Source of the DNA: Acidimicrobiia bacterium
GTDB taxonomy: Bacteria; Actinomycetota; Acidimicrobiia; Spongiisociales; ZC4RG35
Length of the DNA stretch: 37,215 nt
Assembly: GCA_012270885.1 (NCBI GenBank)
Contig: JAAXHN010000073.1
Span: forward strand, 1-37,215
Direction: 5' to 3'
Shown: positions 19,408-28,570 of the stretch, one piece after another
Layout: each line of letters starts with the position of its first letter
Position numbering within the stretch: position 1 is the stretch's first letter
Position numbers and translations under genes: made by a program
The notes under the pieces: model-generated
Seen by the model: only the letters and a program-made list of their open reading frames with translations
Told to the model about the DNA's origin: nothing
Database searches by the model: none

Positions 19408-19877
19408 TAACAACGCTCCTTCATAGCTTTGGCGACATCGTCGGGAACCAGTCCCTGCACCGACCCTCCCAGGGCCGCGACTTCCCGGATCAGCGAGGAT
19501 GAGAGGAAGCTCCACTCCGGACGGGTGGGCATGAACATGGTGTCAATTCCCCCCACCGTCTGATTCATCTGGGCCATCTGCAACTCGCTGTCGAAGTCGC
19601 TCACCGCCCTTAGGCCCTTGACCAGCACCGCCGCCCCCTCCTGGCTGGCGAAGTCCACCAGGAGGCCCTGATAGTGGCGGACCACCACCTGCGGAAGGTC
19701 CGAGAGAGCGTTCTGCAGGAAACCCACCCGTTCCTCAAGTGTGAAGAAGGACTGCTTGGAAGGGTTGGTCACCACCCCCACCACCACCCGGTCGAACAAC
19801 CGTGCGCACCGGCGTATCACATCCACATGCCCGCTAGTGGGCGGATCGAAACTGCCCGGACAGAGAGCGACTGTCAA
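19407..19877 (-). CDS. coaD: Phosphopantetheine adenylyltransferase
   Basis: A 156-residue nucleotidyltransferase that makes dephospho-CoA from 4'-phosphopantetheine and ATP. The N-terminal PGSFDPPTSGHVDVI holds the TxGH-type nucleotide motif (here TSGH), and the second motif reads SSSLIRE. The start is TTG 19877, supported by AAGGAG six bases upstream within AAGGAGTAGAGG, which also contains the rsmD stop. It follows rsmD by three bases; the rsmD-coaD pair is conserved in many bacteria. Confidence 0.96.
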   Translation of the reverse strand: MTVALCPGSFDPPTSGHVDVIRRCARLFDRVVVGVVTNPSKQSFFTLEERVGFLQNALSDLPQVVVRHYQGLLVDFASQEGAAVLVKGLRAVSDFDSELQMAQMNQTVGGIDTMFMPTRPEWSFLSSSLIREVAALGGSVQGLVPDDVAKAMKERC

Positions 19878-19880
19878 CCT

Positions 19881-20429
19881 CTACTCCTTGAGATATCTGA
19901 TTATTTCGGTATCGCCGTGTCGGCGCCGGTCCTCTATGTCAAACCCCTTGGCCACCGGAACGTCATCGTTCGCCCTTCGGGTGACAACTGCAACGGCTCC
20001 CCGGCTCATCAGGCCCGACACTTTCTCAAGCACCCCGACCACATCCTCCGATGATATATCCCAGGGCGGGTCGGCAAAGACTATATTGAACCGCCGCCCC
20101 TCCCTCGGGTCAGCCAGGTAGCTCTCCACACTGGAGGAAAACACCTCGGCGGCCTCCCTGGCTCCCGCGGCATCCAGGTTCGAACGGAGCGCCGCCACCG
20201 CCGGCCGCCACCTCTCCACGAACACCGCCGATCTACCACCCCGGCTCAGCGCCTCGATCCCGAAACTCCCGGAACCGGCGTAGAGGTCCAGGATGTCCGC
20301 TCCTCTCGCCCGCTCCCCCAGCGCCGAGAAGATCGACTCTCGAACCCGTCCGGTGGGAGGCCGCGTGCTCCGACCACGGGGCGCGCTGAGCCGGAGCCCC
20401 CGATACCGGCCGCCGATCACCCTCATCAT
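19881..20429 (-). CDS. rsmD: 16S rRNA (guanine966-N2)-methyltransferase
   Basis: A 182-residue SAM-dependent methyltransferase that modifies G966 of 16S rRNA in the assembling 30S subunit. The family start is [10 protein letters not shown], the SAM-binding motif DLYAGSGSFGIEALSRG lies in the first third, and the catalytic motif is DPPW in FADPPWD (DPPY in many homologues). I chose the ATG at 20429 because it overlaps the recG stop by four bases; the next codon is also ATG and gives an equally good protein. Confidence 0.94.
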   Translation of the reverse strand: MMRVIGGRYRGLRLSAPRGRSTRPPTGRVRESIFSALGERARGADILDLYAGSGSFGIEALSRGGRSAVFVERWRPAVAALRSNLDAAGAREAAEVFSSSVESYLADPREGRRFNIVFADPPWDISSEDVVGVLEKVSGLMSRGAVAVVTRRANDDVPVAKGFDIEDRRRHGDTEIIRYLKE

Positions 20430-22726
20430 GAGTCGAACAGCCATTGCACGTCGTCACCCAGGATTACTGCGATCTCCTTGGCCAGCAGAGGATGCTCCAG
20501 CAGGTAGGGATCGCTCTCCACCAGGCTGTCGGCGGCCCTCTTGGCGCGCTTCATCGCGGAGAGATCGCGAAGGATGTCGGCCAGTTTGAGATCCCCCATT
20601 CCCGACTGGCGGGCCCCGAACACCGCTCCCTGGCCCCTGATCTGGAGGTCCTCTCGCGCCAGTTCCAGGCCGTCGGTGGTCCGGGCCATCGCCTTCATAC
20701 GCCGGGTTGAGTCGGGGGTGGCAGAGTCGGCCACCAGGAGACACCGGCCCGGGTGTCGGCCCCGCCCCACCCGGCCCCTCAATTGGTGGAGTTGGGAGAG
20801 CCCGAACCTCTGGGCGTCGGTGATCACCATCACAGTGGCGTTGGGGATGTCGATCCCCACCTCTATGACTGTCGTGCTCACCAACACGTCGGTCTCCCCG
20901 GAGCGGAACCTCGCCATGACCGCCTCCTTATCGGCACTCGAGAGCTGTCCGTGCATCAGGTCGATCGTGAGGTCGGGAAGGACCGATGTGATCTCCCGGT
21001 ACTGGGAGGTGACCGACTGCACATCCAGTTTTTCGCTGTCCTCGATCAGCGGGCAGATCACAAACGCCTGGCGCCCCTTGGACACCTCCTTGCGGATGGC
21101 CCCGTACACGGCGGAAAGCCCTTCGGGGGTCTTTTGGATCACCCGGGTCTTCACCGGGGAGCGTCCCGGTGGCATCTCGTCGATGTTCGACAGCACCAGG
21201 TCTCCATAGAGCGTCATCGACAGGGTGCGGGGAATGGGCGTGGCGGTCATGATCAGGAGGTCCGGCTGCCGATCGGCCCCCTTGTGCTTGAGAGTGCTCC
21301 GCTGGGAGACCCCGAAGCGATGCTGCTCGTCCACCACCACCACTCCCAGCCGCCGGAACCGTATCCCCTCCTGGATGAGAGAGTGGGTGCCGACCACGAT
21401 CTGGGCTTCGCCCTCCGCCATATCCTCCTGCACCCGGGCACGGCCCGGGTCGTCCAGGTAGTTGGCAGCCGCCCGGGAGGAGGTCAAAAGCGCCACCCGC
21501 ACCGTGACGCTCCCGCTGGCCTGGAATAGGGATCCCATGTGACGGCCTCCCACCTGGGGGCGGGCCACGGGTGGCGAAAGCCCCGCCTGGCTGAGCATCT
21601 CCCGAAGAACCAGATACAGCTGCTCGGCAAGCACCTCGGTGGGCGCCATGATCGCCCCCTGGTTCCCCGAGCCCACCGCAGCCAGAAGGGCGGCGAGCGC
21701 CACCACCGTCTTGCCGGACCCCACCTCTCCCTGGAGCAACCGGTGCATGGGTCGGCCACCCTCCAGGTCCTCCCCAATCTCTCTCATCACCCTCTTCTGC
21801 GCGCCGGTCAGGTCATAGGGAAGGCCGTCCAGGAAGTCGGTGACCAGCTGACACTCCAGTTGCTGGGAGATTCCCTCCTGCTCTTCCACCAGCCGGTGGC
21901 GGGTCAGGGCCAGCGCCACCTGGATGCGGAAGAGTTCGTCGAACACCAGCCTCCTCCGGGCCTCCCGGGCGTCATCCATGCTCCTGGGAAAGTGAATGTT
22001 CGCAAAGGCCCGATCCCTGTCCATGAATCCCCCCGTCTCCAGAACCGAGCGGGGAACGGGATCGAGAATTGGCCTGGCCCTCCGCAGGGCATTGCCAACC
22101 GCGGAGCGGATGCGCACCGGGGTCATCTCCCCCATCGCCGAGTGGACCGGAACTATTTTGCCTTCGAAGCTCCCCTCGTCAGAGGAGATCAACTCCACAT
22201 CCGGGTTGGTCATCTGGGGACGACCCCGGAAGGTGGTCACCTTCCCCGAGAAGGCCGCCACAGTCCCCGGGCCGAGTTGGCGGGCACGAAAACGCTGGTT
22301 GAAGAAGGTGATCTCCATCCGCTGGATCCCGCCCAGCCCCCGATCCGACCCCGGTCCCCCTGGGTGGGAGTCCTGGACCGTCACCTTCAGCATCTCCCTG
22401 GGTCCTCTCCGGCCCGTGGTGCGCCGGTAGGACCTCACCACCTCGGCTATCAGGGTGGCCTCCCCGTCAATGGGAAGCCCGGAGATGGGAACCACCAGGG
22501 AGCGGTCCAGATACCGGTGGGGGAAGTGCTGGAGCAGGTCTGCCACCGAGCGGACTCCACTCTTGGCCAGCATCCCGGTTTGCCGGGGACCGATGCTGTG
22601 GACCCTCTCCACACTCACACCCTGAAGGTAGGCCAAACTACGGCCCGGGCCGGAGGGCCGGGAGTCCTGAGGGGATGACCCTCGCCCCCCTGCGGGGGAA
22701 CCCGCTTCTACCGTCTGGTTCGCCAT
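20426..22726 (-). CDS. recG: ATP-dependent DNA helicase RecG
   Basis: A 766-residue branched-DNA helicase that regresses stalled replication forks and processes recombination intermediates. The N-terminal wedge/OB region (about 35-190) has [12 protein letters not shown] and [12 protein letters not shown]. The helicase motor has Walker A GEVGSGKT (333-340), the DEQH box in [18 protein letters not shown], and motifs V and VI with [13 protein letters not shown] and QLRGRVGRG. It is the first gene of the minus-strand block; only 41 bases separate it from the divergent rpmB. The 30 N-terminal residues are Gly/Ser/Pro-rich and poorly conserved, so the exact start is less certain. Confidence 0.96.
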   Translation of the reverse strand: MANQTVEAGSPAGGRGSSPQDSRPSGPGRSLAYLQGVSVERVHSIGPRQTGMLAKSGVRSVADLLQHFPHRYLDRSLVVPISGLPIDGEATLIAEVVRSYRRTTGRRGPREMLKVTVQDSHPGGPGSDRGLGGIQRMEITFFNQRFRARQLGPGTVAAFSGKVTTFRGRPQMTNPDVELISSDEGSFEGKIVPVHSAMGEMTPVRIRSAVGNALRRARPILDPVPRSVLETGGFMDRDRAFANIHFPRSMDDAREARRRLVFDELFRIQVALALTRHRLVEEQEGISQQLECQLVTDFLDGLPYDLTGAQKRVMREIGEDLEGGRPMHRLLQGEVGSGKTVVALAALLAAVGSGNQGAIMAPTEVLAEQLYLVLREMLSQAGLSPPVARPQVGGRHMGSLFQASGSVTVRVALLTSSRAAANYLDDPGRARVQEDMAEGEAQIVVGTHSLIQEGIRFRRLGVVVVDEQHRFGVSQRSTLKHKGADRQPDLLIMTATPIPRTLSMTLYGDLVLSNIDEMPPGRSPVKTRVIQKTPEGLSAVYGAIRKEVSKGRQAFVICPLIEDSEKLDVQSVTSQYREITSVLPDLTIDLMHGQLSSADKEAVMARFRSGETDVLVSTTVIEVGIDIPNATVMVITDAQRFGLSQLHQLRGRVGRGRHPGRCLLVADSATPDSTRRMKAMARTTDGLELAREDLQIRGQGAVFGARQSGMGDLKLADILRDLSAMKRAKRAADSLVESDPYLLEHPLLAKEIAVILGDDVQWLFDS

Positions 22727-22767
22727 CTCATCACTGGTTCGCTATTCTTGTGGCTCGGAGGAAATCC
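22727..22767. promoter_or_regulatory. Divergent recG/rpmB intergenic region
   Basis: These 41 bases are all that separate two divergent gene starts, so promoters must lie here or extend into the 5' ends of the genes. TATTCT at 22743-22748 could be a -10 for rpmB, but no good -35 stands at the right distance. GGAGG at 22757-22761 is the rpmB ribosome-binding site. Confidence 0.4.
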
Positions 22768-22956
22768 ATGGCGTACCAATGCGAGGTCTGCGGGCGCAAA
22801 CCGTCCTTCGGCAAGACCGTGACCTTCTCTCACAAGCGAAACAACCGTCGGTGGCGTCCCAACATACAGCGGATCAGAGTGCGCCGGGGGTCAAACACCC
22901 GCAGGGCCCGGGTCTGCACTTCTTGTATCAAAGCAGGAAAGGTGGAAAAGGTCTGA
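22768..22956 (+). CDS. rpmB: 50S ribosomal protein bL28
   Basis: A 62-residue ribosomal protein with [18 protein letters not shown] at the start, a basic middle ([18 protein letters not shown]) and a zinc-type CTSC pair near the end that pairs with the N-terminal CEVC. The ATG is preceded by GGAGG at six bases. A frame extension to 22675 overlaps recG and is not used. The rpmB-recG neighbourhood is common in actinobacteria, usually in the same or divergent orientation. Confidence 0.96.
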   Translation: MAYQCEVCGRKPSFGKTVTFSHKRNNRRWRPNIQRIRVRRGSNTRRARVCTSCIKAGKVEKV

Positions 22957-22957
22957 G

Positions 22958-23170
22958 GTGCAGGGAGTCGTCAAGACCTACGATCCGGAGACAGGGATCG
23001 GAGTGATCGTTTGCGACGACGACCGAAGCACGGTTCTTCTGCGACCGGGTTCCCTGGAAGGCTCCATCTTCCGCTTTCTCCGCCAGGGGCAGCGGATCGT
23101 GTTCGAAACCGATCAAGAGGGAGACCGCTCCTTCGCCCACACCATTCGAATGGGCCAGGACGGATATTGA
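22958..23170 (+). CDS. Cold-shock-domain-like small protein
   Basis: A 70-residue protein with the length and layout of a CspA-type beta-barrel: GVVKTYDPETGIGVIV at the N-terminus, LRPGSLEGSIFRFLRQGQRIVFE in the middle, and a final strand. The aromatic RNA-binding motif KGFGFI is replaced by TGIGVI, and the second RNP motif (VFVH) by VLLR. If it is a Csp relative, nucleic-acid binding may be weakened or altered. The GTG start is one base after the rpmB stop, so expression is probably coupled to bL28. Assignment rests on pattern alone; an unrelated small barrel is possible. Confidence 0.6.
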   Translation: MQGVVKTYDPETGIGVIVCDDDRSTVLLRPGSLEGSIFRFLRQGQRIVFETDQEGDRSFAHTIRMGQDGY

Positions 23171-23186
23171 CCCCCAAGGAGGAAAC

Positions 23187-23420
23187 GTGGCTGTCGCTTA
23201 CATACTGATCCAGACCGAAGTGGGAAAAGCCGAGCAGGTGTCGCGCAACGTGAGAGCGATCGCCGGGGTACGGGAAGCCGAGAACGTCACCGGCCCCTAC
23301 GACGTGGTCGTCAAGGTGGAGGCAGAGGGCGTGGACCAACTGGGGCGGCTGGTGGTTTCCGAAATCCAGATGATCCAGGGCATCACCCGCACACTCACCT
23401 GCCCGGTCGTCCGCCTCTAA
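23187..23420 (+). CDS. Stand-alone Lrp/AsnC ligand-binding (RAM) domain protein
   Basis: A 77-residue protein consisting only of the alpha/beta ligand-binding domain of Lrp/AsnC regulators, without a helix-turn-helix. The family pattern is clear: YILIQTEVGKAEQV, VREAENVTGPYDVVVKV, and MIQGITRTLTCPVV. Such single-domain proteins form oligomeric rings and may bind amino acids; actinobacteria carry a closely similar one. The GTG start has a perfect AAGGAGG at good spacing. It cannot bind DNA by itself, so it may sense a ligand or act with a partner (inference). Confidence 0.88.
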   Translation: MAVAYILIQTEVGKAEQVSRNVRAIAGVREAENVTGPYDVVVKVEAEGVDQLGRLVVSEIQMIQGITRTLTCPVVRL

Positions 23421-23497
23421 ACCGACTCCTCTCCCTCCCAACCCATCCCCCTGCCCATGGCAGACAACGGTTCCATCTCAATGAAGGGATAACCGCC

Positions 23498-24133
23498 ATG
23501 ACCTATTCGAATCTCACCGTGGTCCAACACCCCCTGGTGGTTCACTACCTGACCGTGATCCGCGACCGGCGCACCGGTCCCGGGGAGTACCGGGAGATGA
23601 CCCGGAGGCTTTCCTGGCTGCTGGTGGCGGAGGCGACCGCAGACCTGCCGCTGCTACCCACCGAGATCGAGACCCCCATGGAGGGCGGGTTCGTCGGGGG
23701 TCGGCTCGCCAAACCCACCGTGCTGGTGCCCGTCCTCCGGGCCGGGCTGGGGATGGTGGAAGGAGCCCTGGACCTCCTGGGCGAATCCAGCATCGGTTAC
23801 ATCGGCTTGCAGCGGGACGAGGAGACCGCCCGGCCGGTCGGCTACTACAACAAACTCCCATCCGTGTCCGGCGCGCGAGTGCTGGTGCTCGAGCCCATGC
23901 TGGCCACCGGCGGTTCCCTGGCGGCGGCCGTGGATCTCGTCAAGGCGGACGGAGCTGACGACATCGTATGTGTCTGCGTGGTCACCTGTCCGGAGGGTGT
24001 AGAGACCATGGCCCGGCGCCATCCCGACACCCTGGTCATCACCGCCGGTCACGACCGGGAGTTGGATCCCAGCAAGTACATCCTCCCCGGTTTGGGCGAC
24101 ATGGGAGATCGGCTCTTCGGCACTCCCCACTGA
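23498..24133 (+). CDS. upp: Uracil phosphoribosyltransferase
   Basis: A 211-residue salvage enzyme that converts uracil and PRPP to UMP. Family segments are HPLVVHYLTVIRD at the N-terminus, VPVLRAGLGMVEG, YYNKLP, and the PRPP loop EPMLATGGS. The loop normally starts with Asp (DPMLATGGS) and here has Glu; HKLT reads HYLT, and the C-terminal GLGDAGDR reads GLGDMGDR, so the copy is divergent. The ATG has AAGGG upstream. It begins the nucleoside salvage run and ends six bases before the next gene. Confidence 0.9.
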   Translation: MTYSNLTVVQHPLVVHYLTVIRDRRTGPGEYREMTRRLSWLLVAEATADLPLLPTEIETPMEGGFVGGRLAKPTVLVPVLRAGLGMVEGALDLLGESSIGYIGLQRDEETARPVGYYNKLPSVSGARVLVLEPMLATGGSLAAAVDLVKADGADDIVCVCVVTCPEGVETMARRHPDTLVITAGHDRELDPSKYILPGLGDMGDRLFGTPH

Positions 24134-24139
24134 GGGACT

Positions 24140-24433
24140 GTGCGGAACACGCCGGACTTCGAGGAGGCGGTCCTGGAGGTGCTCTGCGGCCTTCCGGAGG
24201 GAGAGGTGATCAGCTACGGGGAACTCGCCGCCGCGGCCGGTTATAGAGGCGCCGCCCGGGCGGTGGGAAACCTGTTGAGGGCCACCGCCGATCCGGCGCC
24301 ATGGTGGAGGGTGATCAGGGCCGACGGCCGGCTGGTGGCGCCAGACGCCGGTAAGCAGGCCGAGAAGCTGCGAGAAGAGGGCGTGGCCGTGGAGGATGGA
24401 CACGTGGTCTTCGGAGTGAGGGGCGGTTCGTGA
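24140..24433 (+). CDS. Alkyltransferase-like (ATL) DNA lesion-binding protein
   Basis: A 97-residue protein that consists of the DNA-binding domain of O6-alkylguanine-DNA alkyltransferase. The active-site motif PCHRV is PWWRV at 54-58, so the methyl-accepting Cys and the next His are both Trp. The Arg finger that flips the base is kept (Arg40 in AARAVG). ATL proteins such as fission-yeast Atl1 (PWHRV) bind alkylated guanine and direct it to nucleotide excision repair. No alkyl transfer is expected here. The GTG start is six bases after upp, and the stop overlaps deoB by four bases (GTGA), placing it inside the nucleoside operon. Confidence 0.85.
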   Translation: MRNTPDFEEAVLEVLCGLPEGEVISYGELAAAAGYRGAARAVGNLLRATADPAPWWRVIRADGRLVAPDAGKQAEKLREEGVAVEDGHVVFGVRGGS

Positions 24434-25620
24434 GTCCCCATCCCCTGGAACGGGCGGTGGTGCTGGTGCTCGACTCCTGCGGAGCGGGCGAGGCGCCCGA
24501 CGCCCACCGGTACGGAGACTCAGGTGCGGACACCCTGGGCAACGTGGCCCGGGAGGTCGGCGGACTGGCGCTTCCCAATCTCGGCGCAGCCGGCCTCGGA
24601 ACCCTCCATCCCGGCCTCGAGGGCGTTCCGCCCACGACCCGACCCTCCATGGCCTTCGGGCGCATGGCCCCGGCATCGGCGGGAAAGGACTCCACCACCG
24701 GGCACTGGGAGATCGCCGGGCTTCCTGTCACCCGCCCCTTCGGCCTATTTCCGGACGGTTTCCCGGCGGAGTTGGCCGAACCCATCGAGGCCGAGTTCGG
24801 AAGGAAGTTCCTGGGTAACGTGGCCGCCTCCGGCACCACCATCATCGAGGAGTTGGGTGAAAGGCACCTGGCCACCGGTCGGCCCATCCTCTACACCTCT
24901 GCCGACTCGGTGTTCCAGATCGCCTGCCACACCGACGTGCTGAGCGTCGCGGAGTTGTATGGCTTATGCGAGATCGCCCGTCGCCACTGTGATGAATACC
25001 GGATCGGAAGGGTGATTGCCCGGCCCTTTGTGGGAGAACCGGGTAACTTCCGGCGCACCTACGACCGAAAGGACTTCTCGATGCTCCCGCCTGCTTCCAC
25101 CCTGCTGGACCAGGTGTCGGAAGCCGGGATGACCGTGTGGGGCATCGGCAAGACCGAGGACCTGTTCTGCGGCAGGGGACTCACCCGGTCCCAGCACACC
25201 GAGGGCGACGCCGACGGGCTGAAGAAGACCGTGGCGGCTCTCTCCGCCATGACGTCGGATGGAACCGCCGGTCTGGTCTTCACCAACCTGGTGGACCTGG
25301 ACATGCGTTACGGTCACCGCCAGGACCCCCACGGCTATGCGGCGGCGCTGGAGAGAATCGACTCCGCGATTCCCTCGTTGTCCGGGGCCCTGGGAGGAAG
25401 TGACCTCCTCTTCATCACCGCCGACCATGGCACCGATCCCACCGGCGACTCCACCGACCACACCCGGGAGTACGTCCCCCTGCTGGTGGGGGGCCGCAAC
25501 GCGGCCGGGGTCGATCTGGGAATCCGGAGTCGCTACTCGGATGTGGCCGTGACCATCGCCGAGGGCTTTGGGCTGTCTCGGATCGGAGAGGGAACCTCCT
25601 TCTGGAAGGAGGTAGCGTGA
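24430..25620 (+). CDS. deoB: Phosphopentomutase
   Basis: A 396-residue metal-dependent mutase of the alkaline phosphatase superfamily that interconverts (deoxy)ribose 1- and 5-phosphates. The N-terminal metal site is in VLDSCGAGEAPDA, the phosphoacceptor region reads GKDSTTGHWE, YTSADSVFQIA follows, and the C-terminal metal ligands are in ITADHGTDPT. It takes the sugar phosphates released by the two phosphorylases that follow, feeding them to central carbon metabolism. The GTG start overlaps the ATL stop and the TGA stop overlaps the deoA GTG. Confidence 0.96.
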   Translation: MSPHPLERAVVLVLDSCGAGEAPDAHRYGDSGADTLGNVAREVGGLALPNLGAAGLGTLHPGLEGVPPTTRPSMAFGRMAPASAGKDSTTGHWEIAGLPVTRPFGLFPDGFPAELAEPIEAEFGRKFLGNVAASGTTIIEELGERHLATGRPILYTSADSVFQIACHTDVLSVAELYGLCEIARRHCDEYRIGRVIARPFVGEPGNFRRTYDRKDFSMLPPASTLLDQVSEAGMTVWGIGKTEDLFCGRGLTRSQHTEGDADGLKKTVAALSAMTSDGTAGLVFTNLVDLDMRYGHRQDPHGYAAALERIDSAIPSLSGALGGSDLLFITADHGTDPTGDSTDHTREYVPLLVGGRNAAGVDLGIRSRYSDVAVTIAEGFGLSRIGEGTSFWKEVA

Positions 25621-26942
25621 AGTTCACCGCCGTAGAACTGATCGAACGCAAGAGAGACGGCCTGGCGCTGTCGTCCGAACAGATAGAGTGGCTGATCTTG
25701 GGTTTCACCTCCGGCGAGGTGACCGACTACCAGATGGCGGCCATGGCCATGGCCGTATATCTGCGAGGTCTGGACGCGAGGGAGCTCTCGACGTGGACCG
25801 ACGCCATGCTGCATTCGGGCGAGACCCTGGACCTGTCGGGCCTGCAGGGCCCCAAGGTGGACAAGCACTCCACCGGAGGCGTGGGAGACAAGGTGACCAT
25901 CCCGCTCCTGCCCATGGTGAGGGCCTGCGGAGTTCTCGCTCCCACCCTGACCGGGCGCGGCCTGGGTCACACCGGGGGAACCCGGGACAAGCTGGAGGCG
26001 ATTCCCGGGTTGACCACTTCCCTGAGTTCCGACCGCTTCATGGGGGTGCTTCGGACCCACGGCATGGTCTACGGAGGACAGTCGGAGAATCTGGCGCCCG
26101 CCGACGCCAAACTCTATGCGCTTCGGGACGCCACCGGCACCGTTCCCTCCCTTCCCCTGATCGCCTCCTCGATCATGTCCAAGAAACTGGCCGAAGACCT
26201 GGACGGCCTGGTACTGGACATAAAGACCGGCGCGGGGGCGTTCATGCCCGACCCGGCCCGGGCCCGGGAGCTGGGCACCACCATGGTCGGCCTGGGAAAG
26301 GCGCACGGGGTGGCTACCACCGCCTTCCTGACCAGCATGGATTCTCCCCTGGGTAGAGAAGTGGGCAACGCCTGCGAAATCGCCGAATCGATCCGGACCC
26401 TTCGCGGCGAGGGACCCGCGGACCTTTGGGAGGTCACACTGGCCCTGGGGTCGGAGATGTTGCTTCTGGCAGGAAGGGCCTCCGATGAGCCCGCCGCTCG
26501 CCGGATGCTGACCCAGGCGGTGGAGTCCGGGGAGGCCGTGGAGATATTCCGAGGGGTGGTGCAGGCGCAGGGAGGGGATCCGGCGGTGGTGGACGACCCA
26601 ACCCTCCTGCCCGCGGCCACCCGGCGCGCCGAGGTGCGGGCGGCGGAGTCAGGCTGGGTCTCGGCATGCCACGCCCTGACGGTGGGCATCGCCGCCACCC
26701 GCCTGGGAGCGGGACGGGAACGCAAGGAGGACTCGATCGACCCGGGAGTGGGAATCCGGATCCTGGCCAAGCCGGGTGATCGGGTGGAGAAGGGCCAGAC
26801 CCTGGCCGAGGTGTCCTACGATGAGGAGAGTCGATGGGACGCGGTGCGGGACTACCTGGCGGGCGCCTGGTCGATAAACGAGCAACCGCCGGACACCGCG
26901 CCTTTAATTGGAGAGAGAATCAGAAGCAGCGAGATGGCCTGA
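25617..26942 (+). CDS. deoA: Thymidine/pyrimidine-nucleoside phosphorylase
   Basis: A 441-residue phosphorylase that splits pyrimidine nucleosides into base and sugar 1-phosphate. The signature DKHSTGGVGDKVT is near residue 82, the phosphate and base site continues in LTGRGLGHTGGTRDKLE, and KTGAGAFM follows near residue 200. The C-terminal domain ends as expected for the family. Sequence alone does not separate thymidine-specific DeoA from broader Pdp. The GTG overlaps the deoB stop and has GGAAGGAGG upstream. It follows deoB and precedes punA in a clear salvage operon. Confidence 0.95.
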   Translation: MKFTAVELIERKRDGLALSSEQIEWLILGFTSGEVTDYQMAAMAMAVYLRGLDARELSTWTDAMLHSGETLDLSGLQGPKVDKHSTGGVGDKVTIPLLPMVRACGVLAPTLTGRGLGHTGGTRDKLEAIPGLTTSLSSDRFMGVLRTHGMVYGGQSENLAPADAKLYALRDATGTVPSLPLIASSIMSKKLAEDLDGLVLDIKTGAGAFMPDPARARELGTTMVGLGKAHGVATTAFLTSMDSPLGREVGNACEIAESIRTLRGEGPADLWEVTLALGSEMLLLAGRASDEPAARRMLTQAVESGEAVEIFRGVVQAQGGDPAVVDDPTLLPAATRRAEVRAAESGWVSACHALTVGIAATRLGAGRERKEDSIDPGVGIRILAKPGDRVEKGQTLAEVSYDEESRWDAVRDYLAGAWSINEQPPDTAPLIGERIRSSEMA

Positions 26943-26945
26943 AAA

Positions 26946-27776
26946 ATGCCAGCGACCGACCTGTACGAGAGACTGGAGACCGCCGCCCAAGCGATAGCCG
27001 AGGCCACCGACCGTCCCCGACATGACGTAGTGGTGGTCCTCGGGTCCGCCTCGGGGGACTTCCCGGAACACCTGGATGAGGCCGTTGCGGTTCCCTACCC
27101 CAGGATCCCGGGCTTCCCGGTCCCGGCCGTCAGAGGCCACGCCGGGACCCTCTATTCGACCTCGTTCGGACCGAACCGGGTGATAATGCTCTCGGGGAGG
27201 GTCCACGCCTACGAGGGCTACAGCACCGATGTGCTGACGTTTGCGGTGCGGGCCTCACTGATGGCCGGATGCCACACTCTGGTGGTGACCAACGCCGCCG
27301 GAGGCTGCGGCGACGGCATGATCGCCGGATCGATAGTGGCGATCTCCGACCACATCAACCTGGCGGGCATCAATCCGTTGGTGGGTCCCAACGACTCCCG
27401 GCTGGGGACCCGGTTTCCCGACATGTCCGACACCTACACCCCCCGGCTGCGGCGACTGGTCCTGGACGTCGCCGCCGAACAGGACATCGCCATCTCGGAA
27501 GGGGTGTACGCCTGGTTCTTGGGGCCGACTTTCGAAACGCCCGCCGAGGTCGAGATGGCCCGACGCCTGGGCGCCGACCTGGTGGGCATGTCCACCGTGC
27601 CCGAGGTGATCTGCGCCCGCCACATGGAGCGGCAGGTGATCGGGCTGTCGGTGGTGACCAACCTCGCCGCCGGGATCGCTGACCACCGTCTCACCCACGA
27701 GGACGTGTCGGCCACGGCGGAGCTGGTGAAAGAGGACTTCAGCCGGCTGCTCATCGCCCTCCTCCCCCGGATTTAG
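26946..27776 (+). CDS. punA: Purine nucleoside phosphorylase
   Basis: A 276-residue trimeric-type (PNP/MTAP family) phosphorylase for inosine and guanosine. Conserved parts are VVLGSASGDF (phosphate site, normally GSGLG), SGRVHAYEGY, TNAAGG, DHINLAGINPLVGPN, MSTVPEVI, and the base-contact Asn in VTNLAAGI. The first phosphate motif is altered (GSAS in place of GSGL). The ATG is three bases after the deoA stop. It completes the pair of phosphorylases whose sugar phosphate goes to DeoB. Confidence 0.94.
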   Translation: MPATDLYERLETAAQAIAEATDRPRHDVVVVLGSASGDFPEHLDEAVAVPYPRIPGFPVPAVRGHAGTLYSTSFGPNRVIMLSGRVHAYEGYSTDVLTFAVRASLMAGCHTLVVTNAAGGCGDGMIAGSIVAISDHINLAGINPLVGPNDSRLGTRFPDMSDTYTPRLRRLVLDVAAEQDIAISEGVYAWFLGPTFETPAEVEMARRLGADLVGMSTVPEVICARHMERQVIGLSVVTNLAAGIADHRLTHEDVSATAELVKEDFSRLLIALLPRI

Positions 27777-27809
27777 GACCCTGCGGGGCTAGTAACCTTA
27801 GGCGCGCCC

Positions 27810-28568
27810 ATGCGGATACTGGTGTGCGTCAAGCAGATTCCCGACCCGGCCAACCCCTCCCGATTTGATCCGGAAAGCCATCTGCTGGTCCGCACCGAGG
27901 ACCAGATCCTCGACGACACCGACCGCTACGGCGTCGAGATGGGCCTGAGACTGGCCGAGGCCCACGAGGGGACGGTCACCCTGGTCTCGATGGGTCCCGT
28001 GGGACGCGCCCAGGGTATCCGCCAGGCACTGGCGATGGGCGCCGACCGAGCAGTGATGATCGAGGACGAGGCCCTGGCGGGCGCCGACGCCCTGACCACC
28101 GCCCGGGTGCTGGCAGCCGCCATCCAACGCATCGGATACGACCTGGTTATATGCGGCCCCGAGTCCACCGATGGGTACTCGGGAGTGGTGCCCCAGATGA
28201 TGGCCGAACTGCTGGGCGTGGCGGCTCTCACCTATGCAACCCGGGTGGAGGTCTCCGGCGACCGGGTCACGACACACCGCCAGACCAGCGCCGGCTACGA
28301 CGTGGTCACCGCCGACCTTCCCGCCCTGGTCTCGGTGACCGCCGGGGTGGTGGAGCCCCGCTATCCCACTTTCCGCGGGATAATGCAGGCCAAGCAGAAG
28401 CCCACCGAGACCCTGGAAGTCGCCGACCTGGGAGTGGAGGTCTCGGTCGGCCAGGAGGTGGTCTCGGTGGCCCCCGCACCGGAACGGGCGGCCGGAGTGG
28501 TGGTGGAGGATGAGGGCGAGGGGCATCTGGTCATCCTAGAGAAACTCCAGGAAGCAAAGGTCGTGTAG
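27810..28568 (+). CDS. etfB: Electron transfer flavoprotein, beta subunit
   Basis: A 252-residue subunit that binds AMP and pairs with EtfA to carry electrons from acyl-CoA and other dehydrogenases to the quinone pool. It starts [13 protein letters not shown] and has the adenine-site segment [15 protein letters not shown] and the conserved [16 protein letters not shown] near residue 190. It lies 33 bases after punA with no obvious Shine-Dalgarno; it could have its own promoter or be read from the salvage operon. Two bases separate it from etfA. Confidence 0.96.
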   Translation: MRILVCVKQIPDPANPSRFDPESHLLVRTEDQILDDTDRYGVEMGLRLAEAHEGTVTLVSMGPVGRAQGIRQALAMGADRAVMIEDEALAGADALTTARVLAAAIQRIGYDLVICGPESTDGYSGVVPQMMAELLGVAALTYATRVEVSGDRVTTHRQTSAGYDVVTADLPALVSVTAGVVEPRYPTFRGIMQAKQKPTETLEVADLGVEVSVGQEVVSVAPAPERAAGVVVEDEGEGHLVILEKLQEAKVV

Positions 28569-28570
28569 CC

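Noticed and set aside
22686-22698. CCCCC-GCA-GGGGG hairpin in the 5' end of recG
   Set aside because: It is short, within codons for a Gly/Pro-rich segment, and not placed over the start codon; probably a composition effect.
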